A DNA stretch of 64,000 bases. Origin: Exophiala sp. HKRS030 (taxonomy: Eukaryota; Ascomycota; Eurotiomycetes; Chaetothyriales; Herpotrichiellaceae). A model generated the notes under the pieces. The model ran no database searches, was not told the origin of the DNA, and saw nothing but the letters and a program-made list of their open reading frames with translations. Shown one piece after another: positions 33,621 through 46,512 of the stretch. Position 1 is the stretch's first letter, and every line of letters starts with the position of its first letter. The DNA is taken from the NCBI GenBank assembly GCA_023897205.1, contig JAHWDD010000026.1, positions 22,240-86,239 on the forward strand, in the 5' to 3' direction. A program made the position numbers and the translations under genes.

Positions 33621-33797
33621 ATGAGCCAGTCCAATTCAAGCTGGAAAGCGCTCATTCAGCACCCAACCCGCAAGGGCAGGTTTTCTTACGATTTCAACTC
33701 CAAGCAGAACTTGATTGACGGTGGCATCTATCCTCAGGGATACGAGCGTGATGACACTTCTGAAGCTGGCGAGCCCGGAAATAGGGTCGACATATAA
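33621..33797 (+). CDS. Very short open frame of unknown function (58 aa)
   Basis: An ATG-initiated 58-codon frame encodes a soluble peptide (contains WKALIQHPTRKGRFSYDF, then LIDGGIYPQGYE) with balanced composition, unlike surrounding noncoding sequence. It may be a complete small protein or the first exon of a lost gene; the next plus frames (33797-34075, 34072-34467) are not clearly continuous with it. No family is recognised. Confidence 0.3.
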   Translation: MSQSNSSWKALIQHPTRKGRFSYDFNSKQNLIDGGIYPQGYERDDTSEAGEPGNRVDI

Positions 33798-34639
33798 TGC
33801 GCTTTACGCATATCTCGATCATCTCTATCTCCGCGCGCCTATCCGAGAGTGACTTCAAAGAGTTTAGGGAAAAAGGTACAAGAGCCGGTGATGAAGTGAA
33901 TGCACAGGCCGATAACATGTCTATAATTGCGGGCGAAGGGGGAAAACACCTTCGTTATGCATCCGACCGCCTAAACAATTACCTGGAGCCGTTCGCGGTG
34001 ACCTACCCACCCCGAAACCAGACTTGTATGACGGCGCTTTACCACTTCCACTTGGTTATCGCCTTCAATAGTTGAATGTTTTGCTGCAGCTCACTGCACC
34101 CTCGGTTGAATTTGGAAAGGTGAAGACGAGTCTTGTGATTCTTCAATCCATTTATCACGCTGGACCTCCTCAAGAAGGGAATTTATTGAAAGCCACCCAT
34201 GAGCACGTGGGAAATTTGTGGTTTGCAAATGATCTCTTCAGGAGCGTCGATAGAGAGATCACAGCGCGTCCGGGTGACTTGCGAATCCTCCCATGCGGTC
34301 AGCACATTTATCTCCGTCTCCGCTCGACTGTCCGACCGCGGCAGCGCCACATTCTGCTATCTGAATCAAGATCTGGTCGTACTGACCAGGCGATAAAAGC
34401 CCAGCCGAGGACTGCGTCGGCGGTTGGCAGGTACCATTTCAACCTAAATCAAGTCATAGAAACATAACGGGCACTTGGGTTTGGACATTCTGGAACACAA
34501 CTGATCCTCTAGGATCTACTGCAGTAAGTTGCGCTGAACTCTGTAACCTTGACTAAATGTACTAAAGCCCTCAAGCTTCGGCCTTGCGCACCCTTATGCT
34601 CTCCTTTTATCTTCACTACCTCTCGAATTGCCTACGTGT

Positions 34640-35439
<800 letters not shown>

Positions 35440-36871
35440 GGCGGTGGTGATTTTGCGGAAGGGCGCTTCTAGATTGTGGATTGGCTATTGCAAGTGGGTG
35501 AAATGAAAGCAATCTCAGAAGTGTGGACGTTTGTTTTCGAGTTCTATGCAGAATATAACTATTTTGATTGTTCTGGAATGTTAGCCACTGCCGCTGCTCA
35601 ATGAAAGGCACTGGACATGCACCTGGGGAATCGAAGGGACTGAAACCTTCGGACTCGCCGTGATCCGTAGCCATGGGTTTCCCGCGGAAGATGCTTTCTC
35701 CCTACATGTTAAGCTCATGGACAACAGAAACTAGATGGGCTGTAAGTGGCGGATTCTCCGGGCCCGGGTCGCCAAGATCATGTGTCGGAGTAGAAGGGCC
35801 GCGGGTATGCGGCAAAACGAAAGTCACGGAAGACGATGATGGCATGCGAAACGGTAGAACGGATGGCAGCAGGTGTCCGGGAGAAGTGTCTACATCATCA
35901 TACGATGCTTCTCCAAGGCGCGCAGGTCCAAACAATGTTCTGCGGCAGTAACTGCTGGTATACAACAAGTATATATGGGAAAAAGCCACCAGGTTTCCAG
36001 AATGCAGAGTCAGGCCAGACAACAACATCGATCCCCCGAGAAGCATATGATGGCTCATACATGTAGATTCCCGGAACGTTTCCTAATGAGCCTCGCCATC
36101 TCAACCTGCCGCTGTTCCGGGCGTTCGCTACTGTATCCAGAATGCTGTCACATTCATTCGTTGGGAGCCAAGCTACCTGGATCCTTTGGCACACGACAAG
36201 ATAGCCAGGATTACAGCTCACCCAGACTCCAGTCTGAGCCAGAGAGAGGCATGGGCATCAACTCCTGCGCCGCCCAGGCAATAGGGCTCATGCTGGCAGC
36301 GAGCGTATGTCCGTTGATGAAAGCTAACTTCATGTGCCGGACCATTGCAGGTGATACAATTTCTCCTTGCGACACAAAACGGGACACGTGATATGGTCTC
36401 ATCCAGAGTTTGATTTATAGTGAGCGAGCTTTATGCTAGATTGGCTCATTTTGAAGCGTCTGACTCCGGCCCTGGAAGCCTGGCAAACGGGCCTATCTCT
36501 CGCACGTAGATAACTCCCCGGCAGTTGCATTTCCGCGGCATACCCAGTTCCGTACCCTCCAAAGTGGTTTGGAGTTGAACCTTCCCACTGGCCACTCGCT
36601 GTTGGACACCCCGCTGCTCGAATGATCACATGAGCGCCATCCTGGGCTAGTCGCAGGTGCCGTCTCACTCCGGCTGGCGCTGGCCGGGAGTTGAGCACAG
36701 GGCATTTACCTCGCCTTGACATGCGGCAGCTGCCATCTTGCGACTATTGAGACTGCGGGCTAGAGATTTTATCCTTAGAGTGATGCTATAGCTTTGCGAG
36801 AAGCTTTCCTCAATCATTGGCCGCTATGACTGAACCTGCACGAAGCGTAGTCCTTTTGCTCAGGATACGTG
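35440..36871. other. No assignable gene
   Basis: A few overlapping frames only. One minus frame (35898-36221) contains GSLGNVPGIYMYEPSYASRG and may be a relic, but nothing can be named. The final part is the promoter of the DUF488 gene. Confidence 0.3.
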
Positions 36872-37627
36872 ATGGCAAGAAAATCCCCGAGCTCTCATAA
36901 AAAGCTTAGATCCAGACAAGTGCGAACGCGGCCAAATGCCAAACACAATGGCTCGAGCACTTCGCCTGGACGACGACGTAACAAGATTGTTGAAAAGCCC
37001 TCTAAACCCCAACTGCTCAGCGCTGGAATCTTCACCGAAGCGCAATCCTGTCAGGAAAACTACATGAGCTCGCTCAGCCGCGCTACTAGTAATCCTCTCA
37101 TCTTCACAATTGGCCACGGCACACGTTCACGCTCCGAACTTACCAGTCTTCTCCGATCCGCCCAAGTCACAAAACTAGTCGACGTGCGCTCCATTCCGCG
37201 CTCTCGCACAAATCCTCAATTCAATCGCGACACCCTGACAACATCATCAGACCTACGCGCAGCGGGAATCGAGTACATATGGGCCGGTGAGTCCCTGGGC
37301 GGCCGCCGCCCGAAGTCAGTCAGCCCAGAGAACGAACGCCACACGGCGATTAGGGTTCAAGCATTCAAGAACTACGCGGGCTACATGAGTAGCGAGTCGT
37401 TCCGAGAAGGTCTGGATGAGCTTAAGAAGCTAGCAGAGGGCAACACAGTAGCCTACATGTGCAGTGAGACGCTTTGGTGGCGATGCCACCGGCGGATGAT
37501 CTCAGACAGATTGGTTACTGATGGATGGGAAGTGCTACATCTGGGCATTCAAAAGATTCCGATTCAACATCAGCTGTGGGAGATTGCGCATTCTGATGGT
37601 CAGGATCTGATATATGATGGTTGGTGA
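36872..37627 (+). CDS. DUF488 family protein (251 aa)
   Basis: A single exon runs from ATG at 36872. The first about 70 residues are basic and low-complexity (Ser, Lys, Arg), possibly a targeting or disordered tail. The DUF488 domain follows: FTIGHGTRSRSEL, LVDVRSIPRSRTNPQFN, and a C-terminal block with YMCSETLWWRCHRRMISD, whose Cys and C-H-R are the family's most conserved positions. DUF488 proteins occur widely in bacteria and fungi, and their biochemical role is not established. The gene is intact among many broken neighbours. The GTG codon just before the ATG could also be read, but ATG is the natural start. Confidence 0.88.
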   Translation: MARKSPSSHKKLRSRQVRTRPNAKHNGSSTSPGRRRNKIVEKPSKPQLLSAGIFTEAQSCQENYMSSLSRATSNPLIFTIGHGTRSRSELTSLLRSAQVTKLVDVRSIPRSRTNPQFNRDTLTTSSDLRAAGIEYIWAGESLGGRRPKSVSPENERHTAIRVQAFKNYAGYMSSESFREGLDELKKLAEGNTVAYMCSETLWWRCHRRMISDRLVTDGWEVLHLGIQKIPIQHQLWEIAHSDGQDLIYDGW

Positions 37628-37944
37628 GAGAAATGGACGCAGGTTACTTCTTTCGAGTTTGGGGTTCGCTGGGTAGAATGATACTATGGTCTCGAATCGG
37701 GTGGTATACGTGGTATGCAAGTGTGCGTATGCAGGACTACCTGTTTAATAGTGCGATAATAAGGCAGTGGGCCAAGGATGAGGTTTTATGGCCCGATAGC
37801 CAATGTAGAGGTGTTGAAGCAATCGTTGTCGAGGTGTCATATTAGCTTTAATGCCAGGCGTCGCCATTCTGTAAGTGAGCCTTTGTAGACATCGTCGCCC
37901 ATCTTGTGATGAAGCAGAATGGGAGGATGTATCGCAGTCGATTT

Positions 37945-38775
37945 ATGTGTGGGGACAAGATCATCGTTATACCTGCTCTCGAGAAAGAGAATGTGTCTTG
38001 GGTGCTTGAGGATTTGCCAGAGTAAGTCAGACGATGCCCACTCACAGTTTTGGTTTTGGTTATGCTAAACTGCATGTGCTCGCAGTTGGAAACATGCAAT
38101 CTACACAGTCAACCCTTCGCAACCACCTGGGGAGCATAGCGACATGCTCAATACGCCCGTGACAAAGGACGCGAGGCCCTGGCATATTTGAGCTACATCA
38201 TCGACAACTATAATTCTAGTATTCCCTCCATAGTTGCCTTCCTACATGCACATCGTAACGGGTTCTTCCAAGCATGGCACGTGGATACTCCGTTGCACGA
38301 TTAATGTGGCCGCTACGCGGAGCCTTTGATTGGATTATGTCAAAAAAATGGGTTATGTCAACCTCAGATGCAACTGGAATCCAGGCTGCAACAGGGCCTC
38401 GAGGCCTAATCCACATATCAACGGCGAGGTCTGGCGGGAGTTTTTCGATGGGACATCGACCCCTGTGTCTGTCAGAATCGCGCTGGCCCCGCCTCCATCC
38501 CAGGCATCTCCTCGTTGGAGGATAGAGAAAAGCTGCTGTACACGAAGGTAAGGACGCCTTGTTGCGCTCAATTCGCAGTCACGAGGGAACAGATCCACGA
38601 GAGGCCGGTGGCGGACTACATCAAAATTCGTCGTTGGGTAATGGATATGGACAAAGATGATGCGCACAGTGGCCGCGTAATGGAAGTATCTGTGGCACGT
38701 GATTTTTGGGAGGGAAGCTGCTCAGTACGTGTTGCTGCGGGTTTCCGAATAGCGTTTATTAACCATTGGTCGTAG
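37945..38775 (+). pseudogene. DUF3431 family protein, multiply disrupted
   Basis: From an ATG at 37945, DKIIVIPALEKENVSWVLED is followed by an intron (GTAAGT...CTCGCAG, about 38009-38090), then WKHAIYTVNPSQPPGEHSD. The frame shifts before LAYLSYIIDNYNSSIPSIVA and HAHRNGFFQAWHVDTPLHD, meets a stop, then resumes one frame over with GYVNLRCNWNPGCN and INGEVWREFFDGTSTP. A last piece carries CCAQFAVTREQIHERP before another shift. DUF3431 proteins are fungal, putative glycosyltransferase-like proteins of unknown role. At least three frame breaks and a stop make it dead, but each piece is still well conserved. Confidence 0.8.
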
Positions 38776-39865
38776 TTGTCCTGGCCCAGTTGACTGTTAT
38801 TTTCAAGTTTACGGCCGCTGCTAGAATGGTCCAGCAAAGCTCCCAGGTCTGCTAGAGGCTTAGGGTTCCTCAAGGAGGGAATCCACTCGACGGTCCGGGA
38901 ACAGTTTCTTCAATACGGCGCGAACGGATGTTTTCGACCATGCTGCGCCATTAGACTTCCTTCTAGGAGACCACACTGGGGTATGAAGGTCTAAGTGCTT
39001 GATATTGACATGCTATGCTTTTCATTGACTGCCGTGTCTACCTTAATGCACCCCACCGCTTCAGCGTACGCTGAAGCAGGATATATGGTTTCAATATGGC
39101 AGGGATTATCCTGCTGACCAGTCCGATTTCGGCGGTTGAGCGCTGCTAGGTAGTCTTGACAAGCTTCTCACGGAACGACTAACCCTCTGCTCTCGCACGT
39201 CTGCAGGCATCTCGGCTGAATCTTCAACATCTATTATTGCGGCCCTCGACTGCCCTAACTTAAGTCTTCGACTCATGCTTCTTGCTGGGGCAGTCTTGCA
39301 GCTGCATCATCTGCGCCCTCCGAATCATTAATTCCAGGGGAGAGATGCGTGTCGAATAAGTGCTTCACCCTTTCGCCTTCTACGAACCCTCGGCCCGCGC
39401 TGCATACGGAGGGGCTTCACAAAGCACCAATTCGAGATTACTTAGCAGCGAAGTGAGAGTCGGCCCTCATGCAAATTGCTCGCTGAGAAATACGTCCCAT
39501 CAGTCGCAGGTTATATCTCCGCTTCTTTCTCGCGACGAGAGGGGTCTGGCAGTCAATGCACTGGTTGTAATGTGACCGGTCCATTCTAGCAGTGTTATCC
39601 CGTCGATCGACCGCTGCATGATTTTCGGCATGTGAGGACTGATGCCGAGAGAGTGTGCTACATCGCTGAGCTGGATGCCCACCACGAGTGGAACAAGTAG
39701 ATGGTGGCGAGTATTCTGCCTCGAGCGGCAGGCTCAGTGAGCTCGTTCACGGTTAGACCATACATATCGTGTTTGCCGTAATATATAACACAACGAAAGT
39801 GAATGTCGAATTCGCTCATAGCTGTCGATGAAAGAGTACGCGTCAAGATCCCTGCCAGCCTCCCA
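38776..39865. other. No assignable gene
   Basis: Only short frames. On the minus strand near 39700-39760 a piece reads VNELTEPAARGRILATIY, reminiscent of the loop 2-3 region of sugar-type MFS transporters, but it is too short to call. Confidence 0.3.
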
Positions 39866-39989
39866 ACGCAAAAAAAGCCACACGCGAGAGGAAAAGTCGA
39901 CCTGTCCGGCGCAGGACTCGAAAAGTCTGCCAGGTTAGGGGTATGAAGATTATGGCAAGATCGTTTCTTGCAGCGTCCAAAACGACAGC
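39866..39989. repeat. Dispersed repeat B, copy 1
   Basis: 124 bp that match 49323-49446 in the same orientation and at equal length, with scattered substitutions. The minus-strand reading at the second copy lies next to a LINE RNase-H-like block (QNPYSGELAAMARAL), so the repeat is probably a fragment of the same LINE family as at 1296-2560. Confidence 0.85.
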
Positions 39990-40644
39990 GTACAAGTCCC
40001 AGCGTCAGCAGCAGTGGCAACGCAATATAGACGAAGTCGTCATTAAAACCATCAATTAGCGGAGATCGAACCCCCGAGCAAACCATAGGGCCACAAGTTC
40101 GGTTCTTCAATCGTATAATATCACTCTGGACGGGCGCCGTAGATACGCTGGCGTGTAGTAGTGGCACGTGACGTGGAGGCTGCAAGACCACGTGATTTGC
40201 ATCCTTGGAAAGGGCGGACTACGGAGAACGAGTAAGTGTCCGCTAGGCGTAAGATAGTTACTGGCGACTACGTCTCACACGATGATTTATTCGGCATAAC
40301 AGCACAGAGAATTAAGAATGGCAGCGAAAGGATATTGTATTTGCTAGGTATTCACTAGAAGAAGCCATAGCGAAGAAGGCATTTGCTCTGGCCGTATCCG
40401 CGAAGCTATGACACTCCACCTCCTTGATTCGACAACCTTTGGCAGGGTAGTCTGGGCGGGAGTTAAAAGTCACTAACCGTCTACCGATCTTCTGTATATG
40501 GTGCGAGTCATGATGTGCTGACAAACCACCAGCAAATGGGAACGACAAGTCGTAAGCAGATGAGGCCCGATCGGTGGAGTTGCGTACTAGATCGAGACTC
40601 ATCGGCGAAGATAGCGCACTTATCCAAGATTCGAGGTGCTCCAA

Positions 40645-41317
40645 TCAGTCGATACCATACATGATCTTTGATTGCTCACGTTCAAATGCAGCTTTCTTCT
40701 TCTGCAGGTCTTCGGTCGTCACGTCTGCGAGGGGCATGTAGCACGTGTATGCGCAGAAGCATGGCCTAGCGGACTTGGAGGACAGGTTGTAGTGAGGCGT
40801 GCCGAGTCCCCGAGCAGTAGGTCCTTGCAAACATCGGAATCCGGGCTTGGTGCGGTCCTGGTCTTGATGCGGCCATGAGGTGTTGGGCGGGAGGTCTTTG
40901 CGGTTGGAGAATCCAAAGTTGACGGCGTCGAAGGATACGATGTGGTCTTCGGTCTGGTAGGCTTTGGTGAAGGCATCGATGACGCCCGCCTCGGATCGGA
41001 CTTTCCAGGCAAAATCTTCGTGGTTGACGGCGTAGCGCATGCACATGCCCTTATTGTTGATCAGGGGCAGTTTGTCTGCTTGCACTGTGCTAGGGTCGTT
41101 GCGGTCGAAGCCTGGATTGAAGCCATCGAGGTACGGGTACATGTCTGAGGCGTTTTGGTCGGCACGCTCGCGAGGTATCGCTCCCATGACTATGGCATAC
41201 TCATCACGCACGAGGTCTTCGTACCATGAGTCTTTTACAGACGCAATGGGCAGAAGCTGGCGAGCGGTTATCGTCGTCGTAGATGGGGGCGATTGTAGTT
41301 GTGGTTGTGGTGGACAT
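40645..41317 (-). pseudogene. Phytanoyl-CoA dioxygenase-like fungal protein with internal deletion
   Basis: An ATG at 41317-41315 starts a Thr-rich N-terminus. After a one-base shift near 41270 the frame continues as ARQLLPIASVKDSWY, IVMGAIPRERADQ, NNKGMCMRYAVNHEDFAWKV and SFDAVNFGFSNRK to PHQDQDRTKPGFRCLQG. It then jumps directly to GTPHYNLSSKSARP and CAYTCYMPLADVT before a stop at 40647-40645. From what I remember of this fungal family, about 80-90 residues carrying most of the iron/2-oxoglutarate-binding core normally lie between RCLQG and TPHYNL. The deletion leaves the frame open but should abolish activity. The tail after ADVTTEDLQKKKAAFE is also short. Confidence 0.7.
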
Positions 41318-42109
41318 GTTGGACGGAAGTTGTTTGAATTTGATAGGCTTGCTCGCTGTTGAGTGAGGATGATAGTATGACTCTGAGCATTCGATATCTG
41401 GAGTCAGTCTTCTTGAACTCATATAAGTGTTGTCTTTTGTACCATGAGCACTCAACATCCCGCACTCGGCCCCCTCATCATCGATCTGGCGGAATGAACA
41501 TGTATGAGCCACTCAATGTCGGCTGAAGCCGATGGTTGTTAGGTCGGCTGGCGGTTGGCGGCTGGCGAAGGACTGGGATGCCGGAATACGGAATATAAAT
41601 CAGCCCCTCCGGGGCCCATTCACCCGCCAGTACGGCACCGGGGTTGTGGCGCCTGTGGGCGGTGAGACTGCTTGATGACTGTTGAATCGCCGGCAACCTG
41701 AATGGGCGGGCAAAACCTGAGCCGGATATTTTGGATTTTTGCTGACGTATTGCATCCGCCCCCTTGTGCCGGTGGCTTACATCTCCGCTTTTTTCAGCTT
41801 TTGAGTCGGGACCTGCAACCATGGGGCCTACATGTCATGCTGCCATGCTCTTTTCTCCAGATTCAATATGGAGCCACTTTACGAAGACAGGCTCCGTCGA
41901 CATTGGAGAGCGGTTCGTCCAAGGAAATCGTATGGTTCGAGATTCTGCCGAACTGTCCACGGTACCAACAGCGAATCAAGGTCTCATCTCGTTGTACCAT
42001 TGCAATGGGGAAGATTTTGTGAACCCATCCAACTAAATAAGATCGTGAATGCAGTGTCATCTTCGCTTCGTCCCCTGATGTTTCAATACTGAAGAAAATC
42101 CCGCGATTG
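41318..42109. other. No assignable gene
   Basis: Upstream flank of the dioxygenase-like gene and 3' flank of the TPR relic; short frames only. Confidence 0.4.
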
Positions 42110-42790
42110 CACTCAGCCAGCTGGGATGATTTGTGCCGCCGAGTGCGTTTCAAGCAGCGATAATTTCTTTGCACAGGGGTTCCGCCTCGGCGTGCCGCCC
42201 TCATTACTCCACCGTTCTCGCGAGGTTCGCTTTGCTCGCCAAGGTGTCTGGATGCGAAGCACCGAATAAGTGCGTGAGACGCATCGAGTGCTTCTGGAAG
42301 CGGCTGCCCAGCCTCAGTTCTGCTTTGTAGGCTCAACACCACAGCCTAATTGCTTCTGATCCTTAGTGTAAGGAGATGGTCCCGGCCTAACATCTTCACG
42401 CATTTCGCTAATGTTCCGCACAATATCTCCTCAGCTTCTTCGAGTTTACCCAGATGTTTTAACGCCAGGGCTAGATTGTGTTGGCTTGTGAGGGTTGACA
42501 TATGTTCTTCGCCCCCATTTGGCGAAGGTTAGTTCCAACTCTTCTCCGTGCACGGGTCCAGCTTCTGAAAAATTCCTTTGACTTCGAAACACCAGCGCTA
42601 AATCGTTTTTGGTCGCCAACAAGCGCATACCGTCATCGCCGGGGGCCATTTGCTCCACCGCTGGAATGTCTCGATATGCTTTCTCCGCCTCTTCCAGCGT
42701 GCCTTGATTCTTCAGAATGATTCCAAGGTTGTTCTTGATCGATAGTGATCGAGGGTGATGCACATCGAGCATCACCTCACGTTCGACCAG
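42110..42790 (-). pseudogene. TPR (kinesin-light-chain-type) repeat relic, C-terminal part of a STAND protein
   Basis: Minus-strand pieces show the fungal TPR pattern of about 42 residues. First is MLDVHHPRSLSIKNNLGIIL with GTLEEAEKAYR (about 42775-42680). Next is SQHNLALALKHLGKLEEAEE (about 42500-42440). The last is ASHPDTLASKANLARTVE with GRHAEAEPLCKEIIAA (about 42260-42170). Frames change at least three times. Such repeats form the C-terminal sensor of NB-ARC/TPR STAND proteins, and this piece probably belongs with the NB-ARC relic at 44250-45480, with unrelated sequence (42.8-44.2 kb) in between. Confidence 0.65.
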
Positions 42791-44249
42791 TAGACGTCGA
42801 CATAATTACTCGGCTTCATCATACCTTCCACTTTGAAGCAGACGAGCTATTTTAGGTTCCATTGTCTTTGCTCGAAATTCATGGAAGACATCCTCACACA
42901 TTCAGAACTATTGATGAAAGTCTTTCTCTATCCATATAACTCCATGAGTCTCTGTGTACCGGGTTGCACCGGGAACTGTGTGCTCACAAATGCCCATTCC
43001 TGTGTCTCTCCAGAGTCTGAAACGACTGCCGAACTGCTCTTCGCTAATTTTCTCCCGGTTCGTGGGTAAAGTCAGATCTAATCTTCGTTCGAGGAGGGAA
43101 CGTCGGGCTTAGGAATTTTGTGGCAGTCGATCAGCGGTTTATTTATGCGAAGTGGCAGATCGAGGATTGATGCCAACTTCTTCTCGCGCCGCAATCTGAG
43201 CGTCGACGTTGCACGCGACCGAGGCTCGCGCGGGGTAGGTGCCATGCCGCAGACCAGACCTTTTCCGATAAAGCGTTGTCTTGGATGCTTCTACTCTATT
43301 CTTCAGCGCCTGTGTTTTGAAATCGTTCTCTCGATGATTCGCGTCGACAGAATGACATTCTACAGAGCAATTATTCATGCTTTCCGTGGTTTTGCCACTG
43401 CCGTTAGAGAAAAGATCTGGATACCGGCGAGTAAGACCAAGCTTAGTGGAGAGACCAGAAACTAACAAGAACCCGGTTAGGGGTCAGACGAAACTGCAGT
43501 GAATGGCAATGTTTATTCATCTAACGGCTGCAATGATTACTCCGCGAGCGAAGTTATCCACCACGTCCTTGTCCTGCCTCGATCTCATGCTGATATATAT
43601 ATCCAGTCACTCTCCTCCTTTGAGTGGCCGTCCGAGGCGGACGATGGGAAACAGCGGCTGTCCTCAGCAATCGGAACAGAATCCAAACCCGGTGTAACGG
43701 CAGCCAATGCAATCTAATATTAGAATGCGAATTGCTCAATCAATGCCTAGTGTTGATTTCGATACTTGGTTGCCGCTTTGTGGTTGAGTTCGAGCTCTCG
43801 AGCCTGCTTCGCCGAGCACGGAGTGATATCGCATGTGGCAGTCTTTTCCGTTTGGCCGGTGTATTTCTGGTCGAAATGAGACATCCTTCAAGTCTATTGT
43901 CGCCAGGAACATTCCCCGAAGTAGCTGCTGACGGCTGAGTGAGGTGGAGCTGGACGTCGAGTCTTCGGATTCTATTCTTGTGGAGCGGCCGCTGGACTTC
44001 GGAGTGAAGATCTAGACGCATATACGTTCCGTGCATTGGCGTTTCGGTTCAATTTCTACACTTGATTTAATTTCAAGTGGGAGTCGGAGTTTTACGTCAC
44101 GGTTGAATGGACTTGGTAGTACAAGGAGTAGAAGAAAATCACTTTCTGAGCCTGCTACTTATTCATCCAGAGCGGACCCATTGTAGAAACTTCCATTTGG
44201 AACGACGTGCGATGTGAAACCTCTGGTGTTGCCAGAGCCTCTTCAGTCT
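42791..44249. other. No assignable gene; separates two parts of a STAND relic
   Basis: Short frames only. The stretch may be an insertion or decayed coding sequence of the NB-ARC/TPR gene. Confidence 0.35.
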
Positions 44250-45480
44250 CTTGACAGAGATAAGAAAGAAGCCTTCCCGAAGCCACCGTGTCAGGATGAT
44301 CCCCCCCGAGCTTGCTCATTTGCAGTTTTAGTATCTCCTTCGTCCGCTATAGCGCCTCTATTCGTCGCCCAGCCTCGCTGTACCAGATCACCAGATTGTG
44401 CATCGATCTCAACGTGTCAGGATGATCCGCCCCGAGCTTGCTCTTGTGCAGTTCCACCACCTCCGTCAGTTGTAGTGGCCCTGTTGCTCGCCAGGCCTCC
44501 CTGTATCAAATCGCCAAACTGTGCATCGGCCTCGGCGTGTCAGGATAAGCCACCCCTGGCTTGCCCTTTTGCCCATAGAGCAGGTTAGTAGTAATTGTGC
44601 TTGTCGATAGCTCAGCCGTCGCTCCTCATCAGCAATTTGCTCTTGACACCACCCATGCACGAGAGGATGCCGGGACAATGAGGCGTCTGCATTTCTCGTG
44701 ATCAGCGAAAACGAGGCAAGTACGGCAATAGAAGCTTGCACTCATCGTCTGCAGTCAAGGGAAGACGGCCTCGCGCCCGGCTATGGTAAGTAATCGGGGA
44801 CTTGGGTCCTCTGTGACTGATGCCAGACGTTGTAGAACATCCTAATGGGAAGCTGGTCGTGGTGGTAGAACTCTAGGAGGCCCAGGAGCCGGAGAGCGTG
44901 AGAGGATGCTGTATCACCCTTCGACTCAATCGTATCGACCGACACCTGCCACGTCGCGTAGACGGAGTATTGGTAGTCCGTGCCCAGATGCTTCGGTAGA
45001 TCCTGGAGCAGATTTCTTCGGAGGTGGTCGGGGAGTGAGCAAGAGGTCTCGCGAATATAGGCTCCGGCTTGCACGATAGCTAATGCTAATAGCCTAGGCC
45101 TGGGTGATATTCTGAGCTTCTTTCGTAGCTCCTGCGTATCTTGCTGTGATGGGCCGATCCTTTCCTAGATAATATTATTGAGTAATGACACCGCATCATC
45201 AACCGACAGCTGTCCAATTTGTTGATATCCCATCGTGTTGTACTGTTGACACTGAGGATTGCGGCTCCTGCTGATAATGTCATCTCGGTTTCCCGCAGGA
45301 AATACCGCACCAGTGATAGCTTCGGGTCGTCCGCGTTGTCGCACATAAGGAGCCAGCTTGGTGAAGTGTTGACTTCCTGATCTGACCTGTTTTTCGTCGC
45401 AACGCTCACCACAGATGTGGCACAGCTGTGAGATTGAAGCCGTGGAAGGGTTAGACGACCCTGCTAGCACAATTTCCCGC
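44250..45480 (-). pseudogene. NB-ARC/TPR STAND (NLR-like) protein relic
   Basis: From right to left on the minus strand: SWLLMCDNADDPKLSLVRYF (Walker B-like region of NB-ARC, about 45355-45300). After a frameshift, GNRDDIISRSRNPQCQQYN and YQQIGQLSVDDAVSLLN follow. Another shift leads to IVQAGAYIRETSCSLPDHL and YSVYATWQVSVDTIESKG (about 45080-44910), the winged-helix-side helices. ASIAVLASFSLITRN and LSRHPLVHGWC follow (about 44730-44640). The last piece holds TPRs with LGADHPDTLRSMHNL (about 44420). The P-loop is not recognisable. At least three frame breaks show it is dead. The class mediates heterokaryon incompatibility and other recognition functions in fungi. Confidence 0.75.
44288..44580. 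repeat. Three tandem TPR-coding repeats (126- and 123-bp spacing)
   Basis: The word gtgtcaggat starts at 44288, 44414 and 44537 and is followed each time by a related gagcttgctc-like stretch. The spacing of 126 bp equals 42 codons, the length of a kinesin-light-chain-type TPR; on the minus strand the unit encodes L-G-x-D-H-P-D-T. It is part of the STAND relic. Confidence 0.75.
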
Positions 45481-46512
45481 CCAACAAGTCAGTCGCCAGT
45501 CAATCGAACGATATTGACTCCAACGCCACCGTCGACCCGACGTGTAACACTTGGCAGCCGGTCGCCAGGTCCTACGCAAAACCATGAGCCGTCTTGAACG
45601 ATCAACGCCGGCGATCCGGATTTGTCAACCTGGCAAAGCTGTCACTCAGCCGTCCTAGGTCGTTACAATTCGCAGATTTCTTCTGGTGATAGAGCTGGGT
45701 GCACAGGTAATTCCCTCAGCATTTGAGGTCAGGAGACACCCTCCCATATTTGCTATGGTTCGTGAAAGGCTCTGTTGACGGAGCCATGCAGGCTCAACTT
45801 TGAGCCGCTGACCCTGATGGCTTTCGAGGACATACCAAGAACAACGTTTGACGATAGCAGAGACGTCATGGCGCCGGATCTGACCGACAGATGGGAACAG
45901 ATTGAAGTTATATACTCGGAGGCTGGACGATGCCAAATTTACCACAAAGATGAGAATGCGTGAGCTGAAGTTGCCCCTGGTGAGCTTGCGGGCCGTGGTG
46001 CGCATTGGCGGTGACTGCTGGTACGAGAAGGGACCGTCCACGTGAGTGGCCCGAAAGGATGGATGCGTATCATGTTATGTGGGGAGAGACAGGAACTGTG
46101 CTAATTCACTCGTACTGGGGCCTTGATTCCGTGCGAGCATAGCGAAGTCGTATCGTCTTGGCTCAGAGATCGCCTGATGCCATGTGCTCGAGGAGCAAAC
46201 AGGGAGACCAACAGTCGAGGAGGCAACCAAAATCAATGCTGCCACTGGCGCACGGAAGGGGTCAGCTTCCCGCTGGACCGAGCGTGATTCGTGTAAATAC
46301 GTATCCGTATCCACGCGAGTAGATATTCACTTCTATACGCATGCGAGATGAAAATGGGCTATATTCGTATTTATTTATTCATTTCGATGCCGACGGCGAT
46401 GAACTATCTTGACTATTTCCATATATAAGTAGATCATTCATCCGCCAGCACGCGAGTCTTCTTCTTTTGGCCCATACCTCGTTGATGTAGACCCTAATAT
46501 AGTATCGAAGCG
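45481..46512. other. No assignable gene
   Basis: Expected to hold the N-terminal part of the NB-ARC gene, but no effector domain or P-loop is recognisable. A 128-codon minus frame (45655-46041) has no known motif. Confidence 0.35.
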
